Positions 12,001 to 23,742 of a DNA stretch of 64,000 nt are shown here, piece by piece. Under the pieces are notes generated by a model. The model did no database searches. It worked only from the letters and a program-made list of their open reading frames with translations, and was not told where the DNA came from. The stretch is taken from NCBI GenBank assembly GCA_963514095.1, contig OY741276.1:23391695-23455694 (forward strand), read 5' to 3'. The position numbers and the translations under genes are program-made. The first letter of the stretch is position 1; every line of letters begins with the position of its first letter. This DNA comes from Eutrigla gurnardus. Lineage: Eukaryota; Chordata; Actinopteri; Perciformes; Triglidae.

Positions 12001-14372
12001 AGGGCACAGCTGTGGCTATCTGCCGGCGCATCGGCATCCTGAGCGAGGATTGTGATGTGGAGCAGATGGCCTATACTGGACGGGAGTTTGATGAACTTTC
12101 ACCCTACGACCAGCGCGAGGCTGTGACCCGAGCTCGCTGTTTCGCCCGCGTCGAGCCGTCCCACAAGTCCAAGATCATCGAGTTCCTGCAAGGATTTGAT
12201 GAGATCACTGCTATGGTATGAAGTCCGGAGTGCGATTCTTTTACTCGGCATGGGAGGAATTCAACGATTATATTGTTAAAATAGTTGCGATTCAGGGTCT
12301 TATCCCGAATATATCCAAACATGCTGAAAACTCTTTAAAACTGACACTAAAACATCCTGGAACATAATAATATAACATAATATTCAAACTGGATATTTTG
12401 TGAAGACTCACATTTTAAATCAAATAAATAAATATCAACATCAGTGATTTAACCTTCTGATAATTCCTGGGGGCCTTTTAAAAAAAATCAGGCTCTATTG
12501 TTCATTCGTCTACAATGTGGTGAGCCGGACAGCTTTATCCACAATAAAATCTTCTATCATGTCATCCCTGTTTGTGAAAAGATAAATGTGGATAATATGT
12601 CTGTTGGTCTGATAACGTGTGCTGATTTGCATGTGTTGGTAATGACTCTGCTGTAACAAACAGACGGGTGACGGCGTGAACGATGCCCCTGCCTTGAAGA
12701 AGGCAGAGATTGGCATCGCCATGGGCTCTGGCACTGCCGTGGCCAAGTCAGCCTCTGAGATGGTCCTCGCTGATGACAACTTCTCTTCAATTGTGGCCGC
12801 TGTTGAAGAAGGCCGAGCTATTTACAACAACATGAAGCAGTTCATCAGATACCTCATCTCCTCCAACGTGGGGGAGGTCGTCTGGTGAGTCTAGGAAGCA
12901 GATGGCTCTGGGATTGTGTTTATTTTTGCTCTTACCATTTAGGGGGATGGAATTATTATAGATTGATCGGATAATTGGTAACCTGCGATGCCAGTGTGTC
13001 GGTACGATTACTAGCTAGTTATTTCCTCTGGTAGCATCTTCCTTACGGCGGCACTGGGCTTCCCCGAGGCTCTGATTCCAGTCCAGCTGCTCTGGGTGAA
13101 CCTGGTGACCGATGGGCTGCCTGCCACCGCCCTGGGCTTCAACCCCCCAGACCTGGACATCATGGAGAAGCCTCCTCGTAACGCCAAGGAGCCCCTCATC
13201 TCTGGCTGGCTCTTCTTCAGATACCTGGCCATCGGATGTAAGTTGATAATGGACAGGAATGAAAGGATAATCATAATGGTTTTTATGAGAATAATCTTTA
13301 GTTTGACTCCATGCAGTTTGACACGTGAGTCATTTGTGTATGATGATGTTTGGCATCTTTGCTCGTAGGCTATGTGGGCGCAGCCACAGTGGGAGCTGCC
13401 GCCTGGTGGTTCACGGTCTCTGAAGATGGACCTCAGATCACGCTGTACCAGCTGGTAAGTCTGCCTGCCTGAGTGCTCATCCTCACCCCTCAGCTCTTTC
13501 CCTCACCCTCACTCACCGGCTTTCCTCCCTGCAGAGCCACTTCCTCCAGTGCGCCCCAGACAACCCAGACTTCGACGGTCTGGACTGCCACGTGTTTGAG
13601 TCGCCCTACCCAATGACCATGGCCCTGTCTGTGCTCGTCACCATCGAGATGTGCAACGCTCTCAACAGGTAAGCTAGCGCCTCATCCGAGGATAATTTTC
13701 AGTCGGAGACGGAAGGAAGGAAGGGCCAACTTTCTTAATGAATCTCCATCTGCGTTCTCTCTCCTGTCCAGTCTGTCGGAGAACCAGTCTCTCCTGCGTA
13801 TGCCTCCCTGGGAGAACATCTGGCTCTTGGGGGCCATCTGCCTCTCCATGTCCCTCCACTTCCTCATCCTCTATGTGGAACCTCTGCCTGTAAGTTTTAC
13901 AAAACCAGCCGACTCATTTCAAATAAACACAGAACTGAGCTGGCTGCTTGGTGGTCCAGTTAGCTGCTGCTTGAGTTTCAGGACTCAGTGGTTGTATGGC
14001 TTCATTACAGACGGGAGTTTCTTGTTCTGACAGCGTGTGCATTCAGGATGCGGTACGAGCAGCTGTGTGTCACGTGATAAATGCTGTGGTGCTCTCCCCC
14101 AGGTCATCTTCCAGATCACCCCTCTGGACACGACCCAGTGGATGATGGTGCTGAAGATCTCCCTGCCCGTCATCCTGCTGGACGAGCTGCTGAAGTTCTT
14201 TGCCAGGAACTACTTGGACTTTGGTAATCAGCTGGAGAAGCCGGCCAGCAAAGGCTGCTCTCTGTCTGCATGTGCCGAGGGCATCTCCTGGCCCTTTGTG
14301 GCCATCTCCCTGCCCCTGCTGCTGTGGATCTACAGCACCGACACTAATGTGTACGCCATGCTGTGGCCCTGA
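7288..14372 (+). CDS. atp2a2: Sarco/endoplasmic reticulum Ca2+-ATPase 2 (partial, exons 6-20, 2b reading)
   Basis: P-type Ca2+ pump that moves cytosolic Ca2+ into the ER or sarcoplasmic reticulum at the cost of ATP. Fifteen coding exons join in frame: 7288-7368, 8294-8379, 8533-8997, 10522-10610, 10769-10871, 11114-11245, 11336-11455, 11545-11763, 11880-12215, 12664-12884, 13035-13237, 13369-13454, 13535-13668, 13772-13889, 14103-14372. Visible hallmarks are GDKVPADIR in the actuator domain, the PEGLPA M4 motif, the phosphorylation loop DKTGTLT (exon 8533), KGAPEGV in the nucleotide domain, and TGDN and GDGVNDAP in the hinge. The last exon continues past NYLDF into a hydrophobic tail ending STDTNVYAMLWP, which matches the extra luminal helix of SERCA2b. 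The first exon here starts within a split Val codon, so about 155 N-terminal residues lie outside the window. Gene order next to anapc7 and the tail favour SERCA2 over SERCA1 or SERCA3. Which teleost duplicate (2a or 2b gene) is unknown. Confidence 0.95.
9009..9094. repeat. (CA)43 microsatellite
   Basis: A nearly perfect CA dinucleotide run of about 86 bases. It begins 11 bases after the end of the atp2a2 exon that encodes the catalytic DKTGTLT motif (donor at 8998), so it lies just inside the intron. Confidence 0.97.
9984..10136. repeat. Dispersed SINE-like element, copy 1
   Basis: This ~150-base unit is shared with 26705-26841. Matching blocks in order are 'aggtcaacctccccc', 'catctcctacttctgtgtga', 'ctcacaaaccagaatta' and 'ctacaaggttaactgaccc'. 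This copy sits in the long intron between the exons ending at 8997 and starting at 10522. It has a 25-base internal length difference from the other copy. Family name unknown. Confidence 0.7.
11769..11790. repeat. Poly-T tract directly after an atp2a2 splice donor
   Basis: Twenty-two T residues follow the donor GTGAG at 11764-11768. The exon ends with the codons for VDYE. Confidence 0.95.
12247..12560. repeat. Copy of the GGGATGGGACGAT repeat family in an atp2a2 intron
   Basis: It lies in the intron 12216-12663. Shared words include 'aaactctttaaaactgacac', 'aaaaatcaggctctattgtt', 'tcgtctacaatg' and 'gacagcttt', the same order as the copies at 49120, 52090 and 55727. Termini are eroded. Confidence 0.55.
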
Positions 14373-15666
14373 CTGACTCCAGTACACTACCCCCCTCCCT
14401 GTGCACCAGTGTGAAGTGGACATTAACAAACACATCTAACACCGTTACATCAACTTGGAGCGACTCAGAGTCAACACTGCTGTGGCAGTCTGCCGGCTGT
14501 CATGTCTTTTTGTATTTAGAACATTTTCACCGATACATTTGGGTGGGGGGTTAGAGTTTAGTCATATTTTAATGACTTTGACCGACATTATGTCCACGTG
14601 TTTGATTTTACCATCACACTCTTCTCTCTTTCGCTCCCCTGTTTTGAACAGTTAGGGATGCCCACCATGTCGGAGCTGTGTTTTGAGCTGTACAGAGAAT
14701 TTACACTATTTTATGATAATTAATATTTTGTAATTTTTGGGAGGGGCTTTGGGGACAAGGACGCTGGGTGTGAGTGGATGTAACCTTAAAAACGTATCGT
14801 ACAATACTAATTTTCGGGCAAAGACTTGAATAGATTTTGCCCTGGCATGAATTTCCGTAGTCATTTTTGAGCTCCATGAATCATGATTCATTATTTTCTG
14901 CATTAGGCAGAGCACAGCTACCTCAATGCTGTTAATATGATCATTAGTATCCATTTGTCTTAAACTCTTTTTGTAGGTTATCATTTGAAGTGTTGGGGTA
15001 AGCACCAATTTGTTTTGCATTAGAGACGTTTCTTTATTTCTGTTATTGGAGGGAAGCAAAGACAAAGTGATGTTACCGGGTGCATTCAGAGCTTATTTCT
15101 CTTTTTTTAAAGTCTGTTGTTAAATTTGTTTACTTGAAGAAAAAAATCTTAATTTGTATTTGTTTTTGAGATTCACTCTCAACCTTCAGTCTTAATTTTT
15201 CATCTTAATTACAGTTATCTTAATAATGTATGTATAATGTGCACATACTGTACTTGAATATGTAAAAAGGCACCCAGAAGCTGTAAGTCTTATCAACTGA
15301 GCACAACGAGGACGACGGGTCACTGAAGTGTCTGTATATCTGTACATAGCACACAAAGTAGAATCTCCTGTATAGACTTTTTGTTGTTGCTCCATTTCCA
15401 CTAGTTTACTTCAGCGTGGTCTCAGCCTTCCTGCATGCCGGCTCCTAGAACACCAGGCCGCTGACTTCTGTCTTTTAGGTTTAAAGCTAATTGTTGTTTC
15501 TTCCCATGCCTTCCACCCGTTTACCCGCTGAGTGAGTACACTTTGACCTGCATGCCAACCTGCGCTCTCACTCATCTTTTATGTGCTCTCATGTGTTGTT
15601 GCTTGGGTGAAAGTGGCAGCATCGACAGTTCCTCATATTTTTGATAGGAAAACCATTTTATTTTTG

Positions 15667-15729
<63 letters not shown>

Positions 15730-16191
15730 CTATATATATAATTTTGAATGGTACAAGAGGAGGAAAGATGAAGGTGTTTGAGTGTTTGTTTCCAATGCCT
15801 TCAGTATCACTAAGTGCCAGGTACACACTGAGTAGAAATAGGAGCCTTTTGCATTTTGCGCTGGCACAGGGTCACGGGTGCCGGTTATTTTCCACTGGCA
15901 GCAGCATGTTTTGGCTACCGACGGAGACACTGATATTTAAGTGCCCTCACACCATTCCAGGACATGGTGGTGTTTTTGTTATTTATACATGTCTTTCTTT
16001 CTTGCATTTGTCTTTGATCTAATCTTCTGCTTGCCCACAGCATGACCATACTTTTTATTAAAATAAGTATTGATGGATTTGAATGATTTGCTGCTCAGAT
16101 GCTTTCTTCATCTTTTTTTTTTTTTTTACTTTGCCCTTTGATTCTTGTGTCCACTGATTTGATTCTTCCTCTCTTCTTCTTTTTCTTCCAG
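14373..16191 (+). other. atp2a2: atp2a2 2b-type 3' UTR / intron of the 2a isoform
   Basis: AT-rich non-coding sequence after the SERCA2b stop at 14370-14372. It doubles as the intron removed in the 2a form (GT at 14224, AG at 16190-16191). It contains a TA repeat at 15672-15727 and an ATTAAA at 16057-16062 that could serve as the poly(A) signal of the 2b transcript. The end has a strong pyrimidine tract and cag just before the 2a exon. Confidence 0.7.
15672..15727. repeat. (TA)n microsatellite
   Basis: About 56 bases of alternating T and A in the 3' non-coding part of atp2a2. Confidence 0.97.
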
Positions 16192-16205
16192 CAAAGGCCG
16201 AGTAA
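16192..16205 (+). CDS. atp2a2: SERCA2a-specific terminal exon (coding part)
   Basis: The last 2b exon contains an internal donor at 14223|14224 (actttg|gtaatc), directly after the codons for NYLDF. Joining it to the acceptor at 16191 (ttcttccag) gives a split Ala codon, then Lys, Ala, Glu and a TAA stop, so the isoform ends NYLDFAKAE. The mammalian SERCA2a tail is NYLEPAILE: the same length, the same split-codon position, and the same Ala-x-x-Glu ends. SERCA2a is the cardiac and slow-muscle form in vertebrates. The 3' UTR probably continues to the AATAAA at 16889. This is a prediction from sequence; no transcript was seen. Confidence 0.85.
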
Positions 16206-16888
16206 GCCAACCTCTACACTAAATTCCTCGCAGAAACTTTGGTTTTGTTTTGTGTTGTGCATGTGTGTTATGGACAGCACATCTTACAAGAGCTGCATGT
16301 CAGTTAAATATTATGAAGACGGAGGCTCATAAAGTTCATGTCACTTTTCTAGAATGGCCATAAATGTCTGATGAAAACTAGCCAATCCCACATCATCAGT
16401 CCTCCCATCCCCCGCATGAAGAGCCTTAGAGTCCCATAGTTCTCATGCCATCTTTCAGACAAAGATCATAGTTCCATGTACAGTAACTTGTACAATATTC
16501 CACGGTGCATGTCCGCTGAATCCACCATCTGTTTGACCAGACTTGTGTAATAGACAATGTATAGTATTGGTAAATAGAATAGACATTCGTCAGATAGTTC
16601 AAATGTTAAATAAGCTCAAAAACCAGTTCATCTTTCCTAAGGAAATACTTTTATGGAATATTTAAAAACTAAACAGCTTTTTTCTTTTCCTTTTTTTTTT
16701 TTTTTGCTTTGCACCGAGATGTGCAACATATTCGGAACAGATTTTGCCATATCTGGGAAGGCGGATGTGCAGTGGTGCATATGTTTTTACCATGAGAACG
16801 GCAGGCAGTCCTTCCACTGGCAGTTTTTGCCAAACAGCTGTACTGTATTTTCAGAGATGATTGTACACATGAACTTTGGTTTCAGGTA

Positions 16889-16894
16889 AATAAA
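16889..16894 (+). promoter_or_regulatory. Poly(A) signal for the atp2a2 2a transcript
   Basis: AATAAA on the + strand about 690 bases after the SERCA2a stop. The opposing anapc7 signal lies only about 125 bases further right. Confidence 0.6.
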
Positions 16895-17016
16895 ACTGTC
16901 ATACATGAAGAGTTTACTCGCTGTCCGTCCTGGTGTCATTACGATTCTTTTCAATATTTGGTCTAATGTGCTATTGACCACTTTAAGAGAAACTGGACCA
17001 GTTAATGTTTAATAAC

Positions 17017-17022
17017 TTTATT
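17017..17022 (-). promoter_or_regulatory. Poly(A) signal for anapc7
   Basis: TTTATT on the + strand, AATAAA on the minus strand, about 800 bases after the anapc7 stop. The sequence 17023-17827 would then be anapc7 3' UTR. No other coding sequence was seen in it. Confidence 0.55.
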
Positions 17023-17827
17023 ATACACTTTAAAAATATGTACAAAATATAAACATTTATCTTGCAATAGTTAAGTAACACTTTAGTCAATTGCAGGGTT
17101 ATTTTTTTTGTGACACAAAGGCAGACCGACACAAAAAAAAACATGTACATTATGACTGACAAAATGTAAATTATATTTTAAAGAGCAGTGAAAATATTGT
17201 ACATAGTCACATTTTCTTTTACACGCACGCACACTGTTGCCTGTCAGAGACCCAAAGTTGTAGCAGATTCACAACCTTCATTGTGATCTGCAACTTTTCT
17301 TCTCTGCAGCAAACAAGTGTCAAACAAAACGCCAATTTAAAATCTTTGCCCTCCTGCAACACATGAAGGATAACTCCAGACAAATCTCCCATCACACCAT
17401 CCCATTCTGACAATCGCTTCCATCTACATTTCCAAGTACCTTGCCTGGGAGAAGCTCTCCAGGATACCGAGCAACTCCACCCAAAATCCAAAGCAGGTCT
17501 TTTATCAAATAGGCTGATACTCACTTTGTAGTGAACACATTTTACATTAAGTTATACTTTGCACCATCTGGGACTGTGATGCATTTATTCAGACGACCAG
17601 CAAGATGAAAGGCAAAGTGCTGAAGGGGAAAAAAAGCCTCTCTGGGGTTGAGTGTGTACTGCTCCTGTTGGGAACGTGTAAAACGAGGCTCCACAGTGAA
17701 ATAAAGTTGTCAGAATATTGGGGAAATATTATCAGAGGCCACCTTGTCTTGTTTGACAACCCTGAAGGCTGAAAGCTTCCACAGTCTGCAGTCTGTTAGG
17801 GAGTGACTGTACCTTAGGTGGCCTGGG

Positions 17828-20800
17828 TCACTGCATACCAAACCACTGTTCCTGATCAGCCCACTGTGCTGCTTCACTGTCGCTGCCCTCCAGATCTCCA
17901 TCCTCCCCGCTGCCCTCCATGTCGTCACCATCCAGCTCCACTGTGGCATCAGTGGGACTCTCCTCCTTCTCCATCTTCTGCATGCCTTCTAGAGACTTCT
18001 GGTCGTTGGGATCCAAGCTAAGTAAAGAAAATGAACAAACTGAGGAACAAATCCTCATCTTGTACTTTGGTATCTCCATCATAAAAAAAAATCATTCTCT
18101 GGTTACCTTAGCGCTATGCTGTACTGATCCATGGCTTCTTGATAATCGTTGACAGCCACCAGGAAATCTCCCAGCATTCTGTGCAGGACACAATCACTCT
18201 GATTGGCCAGGGCGTTCCGGAGGAGAGCGATCCCTTCTTCGTATTTCTGTTCCCGACCTTCACAAAGAAACAGGACACCATCATTTCCACCTCTGTAGCG
18301 ATATTAATATTTCTTACATAACTGAATATATTATCATTTCTGCAAACAGCCAAGTTGATTTGTGACAAGCAAAATGTTGTACGTACTGAGCAGTTCAGCC
18401 TTCTTGACCACAGCCTTGGTGTAGTCAGGTCTCTGCGCCAGTGCCTTGTCGAGCAAGGTTTTGGCTTTCTCCTGAGTCACCGGGTCTTCCAGGCACACTG
18501 TGGCAAGGATGGTCAGAGTCTGTGCATTGGCCCCCAGAGTCTTATAGATGTTATTGGCCATCCCCATAGCCTCTCGAATCCCATTGGATGCCAGGTAGCA
18601 ATCGATCAGACCTGTGAAGGGACAGTTAATAGTTAACGGCTAAAGCAGGACAAATGTACTACATCTGAAAGGAATACAGAGACGATTCAAACATGCCTTC
18701 GTAGCAGTCGAGTCTGCAGGGGGCCAAGCGCATAGCCTCCCTGAAATGGATGATGGCTTCTTGAACCCGACCCATGTTTCTCAGTGCTGCCCCCTTCAGG
18801 AGGAGAGCCTGTACACTGTTGCTGTTCAGCTGGATGGCCTTTGCTCCGAGGTAGAGGGCTCTGGAGTAACGCTTGCTATAAAAGCTATGACAACTGAAAA
18901 ACAAAACAATGATATTTCAAGTTGCAGTTTAGTTATTTTAGTTTTTTTTTTTATTAGAAAGTAACTGTGACCACTCAAATGACTCACCCGGAGATCACCC
19001 AGGGTTCGGCATGCTGGTCTGAGATATTAAATAATCGTCCTCCCAGGACTTCAACATCCTCCAAGTGGCCTTCACGGGCCATCAGGTAGCCATAAACGTC
19101 CATTCCTGCAAGTGCAAACAACAACAGACATTTTACTAAGACAACAAAAACTCCCCTGTTTCCAAGTCTCGTCAGTTCACTAGGTCAATCGAATCCATTA
19201 ACACTGATCCTGCAGCACACCTTTGATGAGGTACGGGTCCAGCATCTGGGCTTGCTCAAATTTGAGGATGGCGTTCTTGGTGTCACCTGCCCTGAAGTAG
19301 ACGTCAGCCAGGCTCACCAGGAGGTCCACGTTGTCCCGCAACAGAGACTTCTTTTCAAGGGAGCTGAGACGAGGGAGGGATGGAGACGCATGAAATAAAC
19401 AAGACACATTAAAAAAGAAACCGCAATGTTCAATCAATTTGTATAAAATGTCCCTGCTCTGCTCACCAAATCGTGTTGATGGCTCTTTGATTGTCTCCTG
19501 CATGTATGAAGGCATAAGCTTTGATCCAAACAGAGAGCCAGTCCAGGTTGGGGATACTCTGGATCACATCCATGGTCATGGATGCCACTTCAGCCCCTTT
19601 GACTGACAACGAGAGAAGTCCTAGAGGGAAAGAAGCAACGTTTATTCAAAGAGCAGCTGGATTACGTGCTTCATTCAATTCCAAGCAGAGATGTTGTGGG
19701 CAGAGCTTCATGTGTAGAGAGGTAACATCAACTTGAGTTGTGTGTCAGCAGGTTAAATAATGGACGAAGGAGCAACCGATCATGCATACCAATGATTGCA
19801 TCCAGGGCGAGGGGGCACTGTCTGAGGACCTCTTTGTAGCTCGTCACTGCAGAGCGCTCCTGACCCGCCTTCCTGTACAGGTTAGCTAGCATCATGTTGA
19901 TCTGAGACAAGAGAAAACAATAACATCCATTTGACAAACGTTTGAAAAACCAGACCAAATAAAAACTATAAGTGGTAATTGTTTGACTTCACATTGTGAT
20001 CATGATACTATTGCTGATCATTTTCCTTTTTCCCCCAGAAAAGACAGTATTTATCAAAGTAGATCCACCTGGAAAGTAGATTAGCTTTACAACCTTATGT
20101 GAAGGATGTGAGGATTACTTCTTTATGACGTAAAGATCTATAGGTTTATGCATATAGTTTTTGTTTTGCTTCTTGTTATTTATATAATGCGGCCAAAAGG
20201 TCTCCAACTTGAGAGAAAGAAGTAGTACATCATCAGTGTGTCTGAAGTAAGACGAAAAACCCTCCATGACAATAGCTATGAGAGTAGCAGCCTACCTTTG
20301 GAGTCCTCTGTCTGGATGGGATTCCATCGAGCACTGCAATGGCATCTTTATCCAGTTTCAAAATGGTGTAGCATTCTGCAATCTTGTACTTTACCTCAAT
20401 TTCTGAGGGCAAACTCTGAAAGACAACATTTCTTTGTAATTAATTTTTTTTTCTATTACAATTCATGCTCACTGGTCAAGTCAGTGGTATGCATATTTCC
20501 CCCTCAAGGCGCACAACAAAGCAACTGCAGTGCTGTCTTGCAGGCTTCAATCAAACATTGAAACATGTATCAAACATACCTGTGCCTGTATGTTAGATGC
20601 AGCTCCGCCAGTAGAAGTGCGAACTTTAGATGTTTTGCTAAGAACCTTCTTCTGCTGCAATGCCATGCTGTACTTGCAGGCAGCATTACGGTATTCTTTA
20701 TCATGGAAGATGGCATCGGCATGGTAAACCAACAGCTGGTACTTCTGGGCCGGCGAGAAAAGCTCTCTTGAATCAAAAAGATCCAAATAAGAACGTCATC

Positions 20801-21508
20801 ATTGACACAATGGAATCAAGAAACACCTCGAAAATCAAGTGAAGAAAAAAATAATATTCAACAATATTCTTGAATATGAAACCCACAACAACAAACAAAC
20901 ACAGTGAAGAAGTTTGTATATAAATAGTAAAAGCATCCTCATTTCTGCTACAGTTGTATACGCTGGGCTACATCCGGAACATAAACACTGTATTGTAGCT
21001 GTGATGGCACATAGCCACTGATTTTTAAAAATCAAATCACACTGTATTGACAAGGGGGGAGTAAGGGGGAGTGGGTACAGTGTTCAACAATATAAAAAAA
21101 TCCTCGTTGATCGGTTGAAATCATAATACAATACAAGCTAAGCGCTAATAGCGGGCGCCGTTAACTGTAGGAAACGCTTCATATTCTTGGAAAGGGACGA
21201 ACACGAGCTCCCTCCCAAATAATATAAATGTATATCATATTGTCTAATTATTTATGTATTTATATAAAAGCTGTTTAACGACTACAATAAGTAGTGCCAG
21301 GTATTGTTGACCCGTTAGCTTTGGGCTGTCTCGGCTGACAACATAAAACAGTGGCCTAGGCACGCAACCTTCAGGAAATAGACGGACCCTGCTCTGGCAG
21401 TACTTACGGATTGTTATTACTCATTGTCAGCAACAAACTGCTCACTATCCGGACGTTGGAGTGAAGGCCAGCGGTAGCCATTTCCCGTACATGATCTATA
21501 ACATTCAT
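17828..21508 (-). CDS. anapc7: Anaphase-promoting complex subunit 7
   Basis: APC7 is a tetratricopeptide-repeat scaffold subunit of the APC/C E3 ubiquitin ligase, in the arm that receives co-activators. Eleven exons (read leftwards): 21508-21408, 20766-20580, 20415-20296, 19901-19790, 19620-19467, 19363-19221, 19105-18988, 18893-18697, 18611-18387, 18257-18107, 18017-17828. They sum to 1698 nt, a 565-aa protein, matching the length I know for human APC7. It starts MNVIDHVREMATAGLHSN, continues with helical TPR blocks such as KAIQLNSNSVQALLLKGAAL, and ends in an acidic tail closing ADQEQWFGMQ. Intron 8 (18696-18612) has a GC donor. The gene is tail to tail with atp2a2 and divergent from ube2g1. 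Acidic, low-complexity C-terminal residues follow the last TPR. Confidence 0.95.
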
Positions 21509-22077
21509 TTTCGATTACGTTGACGCGTGCTTTAGGTTCCGTCTCAGGTTGAAAGTTTGGGCTTGTAAACAGCTAATGCTAGCTAGCTTCTGATGTATTA
21601 AATATGGCGCCGAACGGCCTTCCTTCCGCATAATGCTGCCTTTACGTTCTCTTCACAAGCTCGTTCTTTTAACAACTATGCTAGCAAATACGATAACTTC
21701 ATGAAAACCGTGTCTTTGGCGAGCGATTTCAGTATATGGTAACTTTAATTAGAAACAACAGGTAAAATGCACAGAGTTTAAAGTAATATTTGACAAGTTT
21801 TGTCAGTAAATCGTTTTAATTCGCCCGTTAAAAGATTACTATTAGATGTTACGTCGCGGATGCTAATTTATCTCCGATACCTATGAACGCACCTTCTGCA
21901 TTCGCTGCAGCAATATTTCTTATTTAGTGAATTAATGTGAAGCTCCTCAATTTTACTTTTATTTTGGGCAACAACTGATAATACAAACACGACAAATTTG
22001 CTAAATAATGTCTGAACAGTAGTTATATGAAATACACAAATACAGTACGTTTTTATACTAGTTTACTTTCTTTTTTT
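21509..22077. promoter_or_regulatory. anapc7 upstream region
   Basis: Probable 5' UTR and promoter of anapc7 on the minus strand. CpG occurs at moderate density near 21480-21650 and the sequence then turns AT-rich. I see no TATA box or other clear motif. Confidence 0.35.
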
Positions 22078-22104
22078 ATTAATAATAATAATAATAATAA
22101 TAAT
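22078..22104. repeat. (TAA)n tail of the L2 element
   Basis: About nine TAA/ATT units at the 3' end of the minus-strand LINE, consistent with the short tandem tails of L2/CR1 elements. Confidence 0.9.
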
Positions 22105-23742
22105 ACATTTATTTTGTATAGCGCTTTTCAAGGGATCTCAAAGACACTTTACATATACGGTTAAAAATCAATACATTTAAAACAAGTACTATTAAACACA
22201 GGGAGGCTACAAGTGAGTGCATTAAAACAAGCAGGTTATTCTTAAGTAGATAAGTTAAAAAGATGTACTGTGAAGTTATAAAACGGTTAAAAACAAGTAA
22301 TATAAAGTTAAAAAACGGTTTAAAAGCAGGAACATTTAAAAACAAGTTTGTGATGCAATACAGATGAAGTAGTGGATTAAGGGGGGTTGAAGGCAATTCT
22401 GAAGGGGTGGGTTTTGATGAGTGATTTGAAGGTGGTCTGGTCGGTGCAGGCTCGGATGTGTGGGGGTAGTGAGTTCCAGAGGGAGGGGGCAGCAATTGAG
22501 AAGGCTCTGTTGCCCCAGGTACGGTGTTTGGTCCTGACAGGTGGGGAGAGGTGGTTTGTGTCGGAGGAGCGAAGGTTACGGGGGGGAGAGTGGTGGTGGA
22601 GCAGGTCGGTGAGGTAGGAAGGGGCCTGGTTGTGGAGGGCTTTGTGGGTGAGGAGGAGTACTTTGTATTCAATGCGTTGGGGAACAGGGAGCCAGTGGAG
22701 ATTTTGCAGAACAGGGGTGATGTGGTCACGGGAGCGGGTGTGGGTGAGGAGGCGGGCAGCAGAGTTTTGTATGTATTGCAGTTTGTCGAGGATTTTGGCA
22801 GGTGAACCGTAGAGGATGCTATTGCAGTAGTCTATTCTGGATGTGATGAATGCATGAATCAAAGTTTCGGCAGCAGAGAAGGTGAGTGATGGGCGGAGAC
22901 GGGCAATGTTCTTGAGGTGAAAAAAGGCAGTCCTGGTGGTGTGATTGATGTGTTGTTGAAATGTGAGGTTGCTGTTGAAAATGACTCCAAGGTTGCGCAA
23001 GTGTAGGGACGGGGACAGAGTGGAGTTGTCGACGGAGAGAGTGAAGTTGTGGGTGTTTTTGATGAGGGATTTGGGGCCGATGATCATCATGTCTGTTTTG
23101 TCACAGTTGAGGCAGGTGGTCAGAGTGGAGCAGGTGGCTGTGGTGATGGATTTGGTGGAGATGTAGATCTGGACGTCGTCAGCGTAGCAGTGGAAGTGGA
23201 GACCATGTTTGCGAATAATGTTGCCAAGGGGGAGGATGTAGAGGATGAAGAGAAGAGGACCAAGCACCGAACCTTGGGGGACGCCTTGGGACAGAGGAAC
23301 AGTGGAGGAAGTGCAGTTATTAATGCTGATGAATTGCTGTCTGTTGGTGAGGTAGGAGCGGAGCCAGGAGAGTGCAGTGCCAGTGATGTTGTAGTAGTTT
23401 TCCAGACGGGAGAGGAGAATGGAGTGGTTGATGGTGTCGAAGGCTGCAGTGAGGTCAAGCATGATGAGGATGGTGAAGTGGCCGGAGTCAGAGGAGAGGA
23501 GGAGGTCGTTGGTGACTTTTAGGAGGGCTGTTTCGGTGCTGTGGGCGGAATCCAGATTGAAATGGTTCATACAGGTGATTAGAGGAGAGGTGGGTTTTGA
23601 GTTGAGCAGCGACGACACGTTCCAGAATTTTTGACAGAAAGGGAAGATTGGAGATGGGCCAGAAGTTGGACATGATGTCGGGGCTGAGACCTGGTTTCTT
23701 GAGGATAGGGGTGACATCAGTGTTGCCGTGTATGCATTTCAA
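22078..23742 (-). mobile_element. 5'-truncated L2-type LINE (reverse transcriptase remnant)
   Basis: Non-LTR retrotransposon remnant read on the minus strand. A 446-codon frame (23717-22377) has reverse transcriptase features in order: LDLTAAFDTINH, GVPQGSVLGPLLF, the catalytic YADDVQIY near 23130, then the thumb and C-terminal part ending near FRIAFNPP. The 5' side (endonuclease and start of ORF2) is missing. A frameshift near 23520 splits the N-terminal part, which continues in another frame up to 23742. A stretch between CSTLTTCL and NCDKTD looks shortened compared with intact L2 elements. The 3' end has GAAAAGCGCTATACAAAATA followed by an ATT microsatellite (22078-22104), the usual tail of fish L2. 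It is not expected to move. Confidence 0.88.

Noticed and set aside
18612..18697. anapc7 pseudogene suggested by the missing GT donor
   Set aside because: All other exons join in frame to exactly 565 codons with conserved sequence, so a GC-AG intron explains it better than gene decay.
23049..23522. Plus-strand 157-codon Gly/Val/Glu-rich ORF
   Set aside because: Antisense of the L2 reverse transcriptase, with low-complexity composition from its codon pattern.
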